Assembly: GCA_003988855.1 (NCBI GenBank)
Contig: QYAI01000007.1
Span: 548,206 to 612,205 of the forward strand
DNA: 64,000 nucleotides
From: Arachnopeziza araneosa
Taxonomy: Eukaryota > Ascomycota > Leotiomycetes > Helotiales > Arachnopezizaceae
Direction of reading: 5' to 3'
The position numbers and the translations under genes are program-made. How positions within the stretch are numbered: the stretch's first letter is position 1; the number at the start of each line of letters is the position of its first letter. Of this stretch, positions 32,684 through 41,455 are shown in pieces. Under the pieces are notes generated by a model. It did not search any database. It was given only the letters and a program-made list of their open reading frames with translations, and was not told the origin of the DNA.

Positions 32684-35284
32684 CTAATGTGAAATATACT
32701 GGAACACGGCTGACACCTCGTTTTCACCACACTCCTGCCTCAACAGCAAGTCTTGAATCGGCTTAAGACCATCGTTCACAAAGTGATTCCAAGTGCTCGT
32801 ATCGCCGTACATCATTGCAGGGGCTTTGATGTATTGTTTTCCATCCGGCTTGCAACGCTTGCATTTGAAGGTGTCATGAGTATCACTGGTCGTCTTACCA
32901 TGGTATTGGAACAGCTCTCGCAGACTGTCAAGAGTGAAATGGCGTTCAACATCCTCTGCCGAATCAACAACACATGAGGACAAAGATTGCTTGTGGGACT
33001 GCCGTTGGAAGATCTTCTCCTCGATCGTGCCAGTTGCGATAAAACGATATACGAAGCAGTCCTTCTTCTGACCGTCTCTCCAGACTCGTGCCAGAGCCTG
33101 CTGATCCGCCGCAGGATTCCAGTCGGGATCGAAAAGTACAAGACGATTACCACCGATGAGATTGAGACCACAACCTCCAGCCTTACTACTGAGAAGAAAG
33201 ACAAACTCGTTTCCTTCCGGATCATTGAACTTGTCGACAAGCTTCTGTCGCTTTGTTACGTTCATAGTGCCGTCGAGTCGAAGACTCCCATAGCCACGGT
33301 GACGGCAGAGCTTATCAAACATGTCTAGTGTTTGAGTGTAGTTACTGATCAGGACGATTTTATCATTCGTGTCCTGTCGAATGCGAGCAAGCATTCTGTC
33401 AAGGACCTGCATCTTGCCAGAATACCATGGCTTGACGTCTCGATCTCTGCCTCGAGAGTCCTTCGGAACATAGTCTTCGGGCCAAAAGTCCTCGCAGCCA
33501 GGTAGATCCTTGGAAAGGTCTAGCAAATCCGGATGATTACAGAGCTTCTTGAGCATACCAATTGCTTTTAAAGGTTGGCTTCCTTTTCCTCGAAGTAGGG
33601 CTTTGATATCTGGGCTGCTGATGAAGTGATTATATAGGTCGAGCTGGAATGGAGCTAGATTGCAAAATACAACATGCTCGTATTTGACTGGTAGATATTT
33701 GGATAGAATGTCGTTTGTTCGTCTGATGATGAATTTATTAACAACATTCAACAGTTCCTTAATACACTCATCGCCTCTTTGCCTGTCTTTGTCACTTCCC
33801 GCGGCATCTCGTCCTTTTAAAATGGGTATCTCATACTTTTTGCGAAATTCTAAACGGGTGCCTAAGAGTCCAGGATTGGCGAAACTAATGAGGGAGAAAT
33901 ATTCAGTAAGGTCGTTCTGGATTGGTGTACCAGATAAGATGACTCTCCTAGACACATTGAGGCCATTTAGCGCCGTAAAAGTCTGGCTGTCTCCGTTTTT
34001 GAGGCGATGTCCTTCATCGCATAACATGAGGCCAATCTTAGTGTGCTTGAGCTCTTCCACGTTTAACCGAAGGGTCTCATATGACACTATGATAACCGGT
34101 CGAGTGATAGAGCGGCCGCTGGCTATTGCCCACTGGCGTAATTGCTGTTGGAGTTCTTCTTTGCTTGCTTTCCCATCAATCGCGAATGGTTGAATTGCAT
34201 CCGGGCCTAGCCATTTAACAAGCTCGTTGGCCCAATTCTTCACCAGACTTGAAGGGCAAGCAATAATAGCCTTCTGAATCTCTGACTTTCCCGCATCTGG
34301 CGATTGCTTAAGAAGCGTCCACATTAGTGTAATACATTGCAAAGTTTTCCCTAAACCCATCTCGTCTGCCATTATACAGCCATTGGCCTTCTCTTCTATC
34401 ATCCCGGTGACACATTTGTACATAAATTTTACCCCCTCAATCTGATGGGGTCTTAGGACTTTTGCAAGCTTAGGATCTATAACAACCGGAACTCTTGGTC
34501 TGTCGCTCTCAACCACTTTCTTGATTCCTAAGATTTCCGCTAGGCTCTTGTGAACCAATGGAGCATCAATTTTGAGTGACTGTTCCTCGCTCTTCTTTGC
34601 CTCTTCCATCGCGTGTGGCTTGTCATCGACAGTCGGATCGTATAGTACAATTGCAAATTCTCCGCTTGGATCGTGCAGTGGTTTCGCGACAAAAACAGCT
34701 CCTTGCCGTAGTCCTAAGGTCGGTGGAGGTCTATTCGGGTTGTACGAGGCGGCGTTCTTGTTGATGAGGGGGACAGCGAATCGCTGCCGGAACATAGCTT
34801 CTTTATCTTTGACTTTAAAAACGGGGAATTTGTTGATATCTCTGTTCGCAAGGGCCAATCGATCCTCGTTCGTCCAGGGCTTGTCTCCATCCTCTTTGTC
34901 GCCATCGGCGCCGCCATAATCGACCTTTCTTCGTTTTCGCGCTGGCTTCTCTGACGTCCTTGTGATGGTTGCCGTACCAGGACATTTGAAGGGTTTGATA
35001 AGTCGATCTACGGACTGAGGTGTGCTGCCATAGAGCCGTTGAGCTTGGGCGGTGGGAGGCCTATTCGAGGATGTCGGGGTGTTTTCCTTATCGTCGCTCA
35101 GGCTTATCCTGAAGGGCTTCTTCAGACGATCGGTAGTCTGAGGAGTTGTTCCCACAGTCCCAAGGCGCTTCTTGGTAGGCGCGGGCGTACTCAATGAAAG
35201 TTCATCGGGCGGTGCGATCATCATCGCGGCGGAGAGGTTAGGAGGGTGATGGTCGAGTCGGTTCCTATTCACAAAGGTAACCAA
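32684..35284 (-). CDS. rad54: Homologous-recombination translocase Rad54
   Basis: Swi2/Snf2 motor that works with Rad51 on double-strand-break repair. Single exon, up to 866 residues; a second start (MMIAPPDEL, 35224) is 20 codons in and may be the real one. Motor motifs: Walker A DEMGLGKT near residue 310, motif II DEGH near 422, SGTPIQND, then the second lobe with LISNYTQTLDMFD, LSSKAGGCGLNLIGGNRLVLFDPDWNP and ARVWRDGQKK. A Cys/His-type segment (CKRCKPDGKQY) lies near the end. The N-terminal Rad54 region holds the Rad51-side motif DRLxKPF twice (see findings) and a basic KPARKRRK nuclear signal. No introns, in contrast to most neighbours. Confidence 0.96.
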   Translation of the reverse strand: MVTFVNRNRLDHHPPNLSAAMMIAPPDELSLSTPAPTKKRLGTVGTTPQTTDRLKKPFRISLSDDKENTPTSSNRPPTAQAQRLYGSTPQSVDRLIKPFKCPGTATITRTSEKPARKRRKVDYGGADGDKEDGDKPWTNEDRLALANRDINKFPVFKVKDKEAMFRQRFAVPLINKNAASYNPNRPPPTLGLRQGAVFVAKPLHDPSGEFAIVLYDPTVDDKPHAMEEAKKSEEQSLKIDAPLVHKSLAEILGIKKVVESDRPRVPVVIDPKLAKVLRPHQIEGVKFMYKCVTGMIEEKANGCIMADEMGLGKTLQCITLMWTLLKQSPDAGKSEIQKAIIACPSSLVKNWANELVKWLGPDAIQPFAIDGKASKEELQQQLRQWAIASGRSITRPVIIVSYETLRLNVEELKHTKIGLMLCDEGHRLKNGDSQTFTALNGLNVSRRVILSGTPIQNDLTEYFSLISFANPGLLGTRLEFRKKYEIPILKGRDAAGSDKDRQRGDECIKELLNVVNKFIIRRTNDILSKYLPVKYEHVVFCNLAPFQLDLYNHFISSPDIKALLRGKGSQPLKAIGMLKKLCNHPDLLDLSKDLPGCEDFWPEDYVPKDSRGRDRDVKPWYSGKMQVLDRMLARIRQDTNDKIVLISNYTQTLDMFDKLCRHRGYGSLRLDGTMNVTKRQKLVDKFNDPEGNEFVFLLSSKAGGCGLNLIGGNRLVLFDPDWNPAADQQALARVWRDGQKKDCFVYRFIATGTIEEKIFQRQSHKQSLSSCVVDSAEDVERHFTLDSLRELFQYHGKTTSDTHDTFKCKRCKPDGKQYIKAPAMMYGDTSTWNHFVNDGLKPIQDLLLRQECGENEVSAVFQYISH

Positions 35285-35556
35285 CCTTTTCGAGACGCGA
35301 CGGTGGAAAACACGCTAGTACGAGAGCACGTGAGTCACCCGGTGGGCAATGACGAGCGGAAGCAATGGCCGGTCTCACCCGAAAGTCCCCTGAAAAATAA
35401 AAATTCTTTTCCCGATCCTTTCTTACGTGGGAGGGACGGGACGGACGGACGTAGCTATTAATACCATCTCTCAACTCCTGTAACTTGTTCCTCTCGTTCG
35501 TAGTTCAAACTCTTGAGAATTATTTTCCTCCATTCCTTGCCCCGCCGTCAGAGAAA
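35285..35556. promoter_or_regulatory. Divergent rad54 / small membrane protein promoter
   Basis: 272 bp between outward starts. GA/CT-mixed; no defined site recognised. Confidence 0.35.
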
Positions 35557-35865
35557 ATGGCCCCGCCTCCACACCCATCATCAGTAGATCATTTCTTTGC
35601 CAACAACCAGAATCCCATTCTGATGGGCGCATTTGCTACACAGATTCTTCATCATCAGTACATACGCATCAACCAATCCGTCATTGAGCCACGGGTTGCC
35701 TACTCCAGATACCTTCGAGCCGGTCTTGGATGGGGCGTGGTGTTTATCGGACTCTTGACACAGATCACGCTTGCGAAGAAAGCAGTGAGAGATCATTCTG
35801 ATCCCATCATCAATCTTGCGTCCCAGAGGAAACCGTGGAAAGCTCCTATCAAGGAAGGGCTCTAA
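35557..35865 (+). CDS. Small membrane protein, 102 aa, unknown
   Basis: Not recognised. The ATG at 35557 starts MAPPPHPSSVDHFFANNQNP; 102 residues in one exon. A single hydrophobic segment, about residues 58-74 (GWGVVFIGLLTQITLAK), follows a basic stretch (YSRYLRAGL), and the tail is basic (RKPWKAPIKEGL). One helix with flanking positive charge fits a small mitochondrial inner-membrane protein, but no targeting peptide is obvious. The stop codon is only 16 bp in front of the ATG of the mitochondrial carrier, on the same strand, so both may be translated from one transcript. Confidence 0.65.
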   Translation: MAPPPHPSSVDHFFANNQNPILMGAFATQILHHQYIRINQSVIEPRVAYSRYLRAGLGWGVVFIGLLTQITLAKKAVRDHSDPIINLASQRKPWKAPIKEGL

Positions 35866-35881
35866 CGTGAGACACTCCACC

Positions 35882-36781
35882 ATGTCGGCCGACTTTTGGG
35901 CTGGATATATCAGCGGAGCAGCCGGAATCCTTATCGGTAACCCGCTCGACTTGATCAAAGTCCGTATTCAAGCCGGAAATGCGTCGGCGAACAGCTCTCC
36001 GGCAAGCTACCGTTCCCAATTCTCATCTGCTCAGTCCTTGATTCGAGGTGCAACTGCTCCGATCCTCGGCTATGGCGCACTGAACGCTCTCCTCTTTGTG
36101 ACCTATAATCGAACTTGCAGTGTTCTTACTCCCTCTGAGACTGTGCCGAATCTGTGGACAACGTGGATTGCAGGAGCTGCTGGCGGCTTGGCCACATTCA
36201 TTGTAAGCACGCCAACCGAGTTGGTGAAATGCAGAGTGCAAATGTTACCAAGCCCAACAGCAGCTTCATCCTGGAGCGTTGCTCAACAGGTTCTCCGTTC
36301 CGAAGGAATCCGAGGTCTCTATTGTGGAGGGGTGGTCACAGCCCTTCGAGATAGCATTGGCTATGGGTTTTATTTTTGGTCGTACGAGGTCACCACGCGC
36401 TTGTTATCATCGAAATTGGTAGCTCGTGGTGGCTCAACAGAAGAAGCTATTAAAGTCCTGTTATGTGGCGGCGTTGCTGGCGTAGCAACATGGGCGAGCA
36501 TTTTCCCTCTGGATGTCATCAAAACCCGTGTCCAGATACAAGCTCTAGAGAATGAAAGGATGTCCTTGCTCGATAGGCCGGCACCTGTAAGGAAATTGGG
36601 CGCCGTTGAGATTGCCCGGAACACTTACAGAGTGGAGGGTTTTGGGGCTTTCTTCAAAGGGCTTGGAATTTGCAGCGTCAGAGCTTTTGTTGTAAATGCC
36701 GCCCAATGGGCTGTGTACGAATATATCATGCGAGAATTAGATCCGACAAGAAAACCTTCACGGATTGATAGTGTAAAATAG
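35882..36781 (+). CDS. Mitochondrial carrier family (SLC25) transporter
   Basis: Inner-membrane carrier of 299 residues in one exon. Three repeats with signatures NPLDLIKVR, TPTELVKCR and FPLDVIKTR are all present, with the usual six hydrophobic segments. The sequence after the first repeat (TAPILGYGALNALLFVTYNR) and before the third (EEAIKVLLCGGVAGVATWASI) is close to the carnitine/ornithine/SLC25A45-type branch. The substrate cannot be read from the sequence. An in-frame ATG further upstream (35816) overlaps the previous gene; the ATG at 35882 (MSADFWAGYISGAAGI) is the likely start. It sits 16 bp behind that gene's stop. Confidence 0.9.
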   Translation: MSADFWAGYISGAAGILIGNPLDLIKVRIQAGNASANSSPASYRSQFSSAQSLIRGATAPILGYGALNALLFVTYNRTCSVLTPSETVPNLWTTWIAGAAGGLATFIVSTPTELVKCRVQMLPSPTAASSWSVAQQVLRSEGIRGLYCGGVVTALRDSIGYGFYFWSYEVTTRLLSSKLVARGGSTEEAIKVLLCGGVAGVATWASIFPLDVIKTRVQIQALENERMSLLDRPAPVRKLGAVEIARNTYRVEGFGAFFKGLGICSVRAFVVNAAQWAVYEYIMRELDPTRKPSRIDSVK

Positions 36782-37094
36782 TAGAATAGACATTAGACAG
36801 AGGAATCGGGATAGATTATCATAGAATAGAGCATTACGACCAATAGAGTACTTGATATTTAAATCTTACAGTATTGCCTAATTATGGAACTAGACAGGCC
36901 GCTGTGCAGCCAGATGAATATCTGAGAAGGTATGCTGCAAGCACATATGGCCACTACGCCAACCAAATCCCCTCGCAATGCTAACGCAAGAGCACATCGA
37001 AAAGGTAACCTCCAGACGCTATCTATGTTCATAACGCCGGTCCCAATATTTTACATGAGTTCTTCTGAGCATCAACAATGGAACCAGTGATAAA
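36782..37094. other. Convergent 3' region carrier/SAK gene
   Basis: 313 bp between two stops, A/T-rich. Nothing else seen. Confidence 0.4.
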
Positions 37095-39027
37095 TTAAAA
37101 ATATTGCAGCTCTCCGTTATTTGGTGCGCCGCCGCCTTTGCTTTGCATCTGATATTGTTGGTAGTTCTCAAACTGTTGCTGAACCAACTGTTGCGGGGTC
37201 TGGTACTGCTTTTGAAGTGGCTGGATAGATAGAGTCAGTATCTTCGTACTTTGATATGCTTCTCGAGGAGAGAAGACAGTTCGGATATTGACTTCGGGGA
37301 AGAACAATATTTTCAAGAGCACGTGGGTCTTACAGGAAAGTCCTCGTAAGCAACGGCAACATTATAAGGTGGTGTGCCACTTCCCTTCTCACCAACATCA
37401 TCGAGAGAACGATAATTATTGCCGCCGCGCCCTCCGCGCCCTCGACCCCCGCCGCCTCCTCCACGATTACCTCGATATCCTCTTTGAGAGTTACTGCCTC
37501 GAAAGTTTCCACGGCCCCCACGTCCACTTCCATGATTCTGTTGATAACCTCCACGGTTACTTGAACCTTGATTGCCATACGAGGGATTGTCTCGTCGGCT
37601 AGAGTCATCGTCAGGCGCATGCTTGCGCTTGTGTGTTTTATTTGGGAATAGGCTTTCGTACTCGTTCTCTCGAGGATCTTCTTCTTCTATTCGAAGTAAA
37701 ACCTTCTCGCCAACGGTACTCTCAAAGACATATTGTTTGTCTGCTGGAACAGGTTGCCAATTCTGAATCTTACCTGCATCAATTGGTCGAGCACCCTTTC
37801 GTAAAGCAAGTACCACTATGGGAACTGGGTTCTCGGTGTAATATTTTTTAGTCTCTGGGACTGGACGGACGCAAGCGGCCCAAATTTTGCTTTCAAAGAC
37901 GGCAGTACCTGTAACTTCCCATGTTGTCTTACTTCCCATACCGCCAACCTTTTCTAGGATGCTGTTTGGGCATGGGCGAGGAGTGATTAAGACGTTGTTA
38001 GCTAAGAACTTCAATTCCGTGTCGGGCATATTTGGAGGAATCTGCGCTAGGGTAAGTAGCTTCTGAGTGTCAGCGTTGCTGATTAGATAGCCGGTATAAA
38101 ATACAGTCTTCTTGATTTGAAGAGGATTGCCACGTCTGCCTTGGCTGATAGCAAGGTTGTGATCATTGATCATACGTTGTACTACGGCTGCTTCCATGAT
38201 AGGATCCAGCTGAGTCACGCCATCGGCAACTTGAACCACTTCAGCAGTGATAGGGCCTCGAGTTGGTGAGCCTCCAATACCATTTTGACGTTTGTTGTAG
38301 TCCTGAAAAAAATCTCGGAAGGCTTTGACATGCTTGACACGGTCTTCATAGACTCGTATCTCTTCTGCATTCTTATATGTTTCCATCAAGCTCTCCAAGA
38401 ACACTTGCTTGAAGTTCATTGTGGATGTAAAGCGCTGGTTATTTGGACCTGCAGCTGGCTTCAATGATGCAAGGTCAAATTCGAGACCTTTGCTTCGTAC
38501 CATCTTCTTAATCAATTCTGCGAATCCGCTCTCTGATCTTCCAGTGAGTAGAATGGATAAAACGTCCTTTTGCTGCATGCTTAGTTGAATGAGCTCGACA
38601 ATTCGTTCATTCCACCAACCCTCCCATGCTCGAGACTCTTCCTTCTCTACACCCTCACCAGTAGCAGCAAGTATTCTGGAATCGTGCCACCAACCACCAG
38701 TCGCAAAGGTATCTTGGGATGCCAGGAAGCCAATTGTTGGGCCATTCCATAATTTCGGGTTGGGCATAGGGCTGTTGAATACTAGATAGGATGGTTAGTT
38801 TGGCTATTTTATGTTTGAAGTCAGCACTTACGAGTATTGTCAAAGTCGTAAACGTGCAACGCTTTGATCTTGTCAAGAGCTATGCTGAGTAAGTCTAAAT
38901 TCTTGTGAACTGCGGACGACTTACATGGGAGCTGCTTGTTTGCGACTGACCATCGATTGAGTGCTGTTAATGTGTATTGTGACGAGTTGCCATTTGGGTG
39001 CCCATTACTACTGTATGACCCAGCCAT
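37095..39027 (-). CDS. Swiss Army Knife HAD-like RNA-repair protein with RGG tail
   Basis: Exons 39027-38925, 38879-38832, 38781-37334 and 37220-37095 give 574 residues. Splicing of exons 2 and 3 builds the HAD nucleophile motif HVYDFDNTLF with two Asp, the base of the phosphatase-like fold named Swiss Army Knife. Next come PNPKLWNGPTIGFLASQDTF and GWWHDSRIL, the conserved block SILLTGRSESGFAELI, and FKQVFLESL. The C-terminal third turns into an RGG/Gly-Asn-Arg tract (GGRGNFRGSNSQRGYRGNRG), an RNA-binding type, and a Gln/Tyr tail in the last exon. The RNA-repair role is inferred from family studies of the domain and not shown in fungi. An upstream ATG (39081) adds 18 residues; 39027 fits better. 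Confidence 0.85.
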
Positions 39028-39252
39028 TCTCCCAACGAACGCCGCGCCGATTCCGCGCAGCTTCTTCAAAAGCCTAGACACCTCGAAAGAAGTTTAACAA
39101 AGTCAAAGGTGGTGTGCTTGAGAGGAGAATTGCTTTGCTCAGTTGAGCCTTCTCGAGTCCGTCGAAATAGAAAGCTCAGCCTCGATTCGCTTATGAAAAG
39201 GCCGACTTGCCGATATCAAACCTCAAGCAGTCACCATTCACTAAGGAGCTCG
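39028..39252. promoter_or_regulatory. Divergent SAK/DUF167 promoter region
   Basis: 225 bp between outward starts. Confidence 0.35.
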
Positions 39253-39675
39253 ATGGCTTTACTTCCTGCAATTCGGCACGCCGTGTTCTCGACGACACCT
39301 ACTACAGGGAAGATCTTTTTGCAGTGCCATGTTATCCCTGGAGTGAACAAGCGCAGAGAGGGAATTCGAGCATTGTCTGATCATCTGATCGAGATTGGTG
39401 TGGCTGCTCCCGCAAGGGATGGCAACGCTAACAGAGCTGTGAGAGAAGTACTGAGTGAGGTAAGCTACTATATGTGCTTTCAAGTACGTAGGGATGCATG
39501 TTCATCTAATCTCTAGGCTTTAAACTGTCCAAAATCAGACCTAGCAGTTGTTCGAGGGCACAAATCACGCGACAAGACTTTTTCTCTAATTGTCCCTATC
39601 ATAACTAGGGGCGAGGAAGAGGCATCTCTTTTGAGGATAAGGGAACAACTTGAGACTTCGATTAGGTCAAGTTGA
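39253..39675 (+). CDS. DUF167 / UPF0235 (YggU-like) protein
   Basis: Exons 39253-39459 and 39517-39675 give 121 residues. The order of blocks is characteristic: KIFLQCHVIPGVNKRREGI, then IEIGVAAPARDGNANRAVREVLSE, CPKSDLAVVRGHKSRDKTFSL. Homologues occur in bacteria, archaea and eukaryotes; function is unknown, and a nucleic-acid or nucleotide role has been guessed. The reading frame is open upstream of the ATG, but 39253 gives a family-length protein. Confidence 0.85.
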
Positions 39676-40282
39676 TGCAATTGTAAGAGATCTCAAGAAC
39701 ACTTCCATGGATAGTTATTATTGTTCAATGAGCTACTCAACAATGATTACAAATGTTCTCCTCTAAACAGTGGCTTCAATGGATGATCTCAAGTCTCTTG
39801 AAGTATCTTCTCAGGATAATCCTAAAAGACTCTACGTTACTTTTGGGATCAAGAATGGTGGAAGGATTCCTCGAGCACCGAGATTAAGACATTGGTGCTT
39901 TAGAGCGGCAAAATATGGCGATAGTGTTTCGACAACAAGACATCGGCAGGCTGGGCGTGTGCCGAAAGGGAGCTCGGCGTCGTATCCGTTTCCTGTCCAT
40001 CTAGTCGAATGATAGGAAGGCGGAGATATTAAGGGAAGGTCGTCTTAAGAAGGACGAATGATGATGGCGAAAATAGAAAGGGTTTCAGCGCGTGGTAAGG
40101 CATGTCTGGTAAAGATCGGCCGGAGGTTTCTGGGCCTTTACGGAAAAGTGTGCGGATCGGCCCCAGTGTCAGACGCACGTCAAAGAATGTGACCTGGCCG
40201 AGAGGACATGAGGATTAGGATCAGCGATAGGATGTGGTGAGATTATGGGATGGTGACAGAGGATGATTAAGGCGCGATGAGA

Positions 40283-40338
40283 GGAGCATTGAAAGGAGCA
40301 TTGAAAGGAGCATTGAAAGGAGCATTGAAAGGAGCATT
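40283..40338. repeat. 12-bp tandem repeat (GGAGCATTGAAA)4.7
   Basis: Four perfect 12-bp units plus eight bases of a fifth. The unit length is a multiple of three, so frames across it code tetrapeptide repeats on both strands. Confidence 0.9.
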
Positions 40339-40935
40339 TTTCGGCGTGCCAACAAAATGTAAAAAAGTTTACGAGGCTGCCTGCCCGAGCTCCTCAGCCA
40401 AAACAAATCCAGTGGCGCAACCACGACATGTCCTCGATACGGAGGTGAATGGGATGGGAAAGCTTCAAGAAAGGGAAGCTGTGAATTGAACAAGCAAAAG
40501 TGTTTGAGAATGGCGGGGACCAGGAGTGAAGCAGCTGGCTTGTCGAGAAATATGCTAGTCGCTGATCCATTTCTGGATTGGGATTGTTGATGCTTCGCTT
40601 GAGCTGAATCTTGACCAGGTCGTCGAAGATGTTGGAAGGGCGGATGGGACGACGGAAAGATTTGATAGCCAGATGCCGCTGGGCCCAGCATGATTTGCCA
40701 ATACGATGGCGACGAGGCACAGGAGCAGAGCGGCTCACGCATCCTGAATTCTGCAAAGTGACTCTATCAAGAACCCTAGCAAGCCCAACCCGCCCAATAA
40801 TCCTGGTAATTGGATGGACGTCGCCCCTTGTCCTCGCTCGCAAGCCTGTGGATGTCGATCGGGTCCCACCAGCGCATTTCCATTTCTTGTCGAGCTTGGT
40901 TGCTTGCGGATAAGGTCTCTCTCGCTCTCTTGTTA

Positions 40936-40958
40936 CTGCTGCTGCTGCTGCTGCTGCT
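40936..40958. repeat. Trinucleotide repeat (TGC)n
   Basis: Seven or eight CTG/TGC units in the skn7 upstream region. Confidence 0.8.
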
Positions 40959-41455
40959 AAAATGTGTGGGAGCTTCGGACATCCCCTTCCCTTCCCCTTC
41001 CCCTTCCCCTTCTGCTTCTGAACTTGGCCTGGCTTGGCTGGGCTTGCTGGCTGCCCCATCCGCTCTCCGTTCGTTGCTTGCTTTTACTCGACTCGACTCG
41101 ACCAGCCACTGACTGTCCTTGATTTCTCCTTCAACTTCTACAACCAGTCGCCGTCTACCTTCGAGCCGCAGTCTTTCTCCGTCGCTTTTCCTCATCGCCA
41201 TGTCTAGACTCTAAAATACTTCCTCGTGGTCGAAGGGTTAAAGAGACGCCGTCACGAAAACGAGAGGAGAACCGAATTGCACCTGTTCGCCCGATTTCGT
41301 TTATCGCTGGGTTCCCCAGCCGGAGATTGTGCCGTGTGTCGTCATTATTGTCCAGACCTCCGTCCAACTTGGACTCGAGAAATCAACATCCCCATTTCCT
41401 CTCGAGGGCATTGAAGAGCAGAACAAGCACCGCTGGAATCCCCAACCGAATTATC

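Larger units (their letters stand above)
39676..41455. other. 1.8-kb region upstream of skn7
   Basis: Promoter and probable long leader of skn7. It holds an 80-codon frame at 39770-40012 with faint likeness to a fungal unknown domain (see findings), a 12-bp tandem repeat (40283-40338), a (TGC)n tract (40936-40958), CCCCTT repeats (40983-41011) and ACTCG triplets near 41087-41100. Overlapping frames of 100-220 codons at 40394-41200 on both strands are compositional and look non-coding. Confidence 0.5.

Noticed and set aside
40283..40338. Tandem repeat considered as a CRISPR-like array
   Set aside because: The units abut with no spacers, and this is eukaryotic nuclear DNA.
40394..41201. Overlapping 140-220 codon frames on the minus strand upstream of skn7
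   Set aside because: Contain Ala, Ser and Gly-Glu runs from simple repeats, overlap one another, and have no start or splice context.
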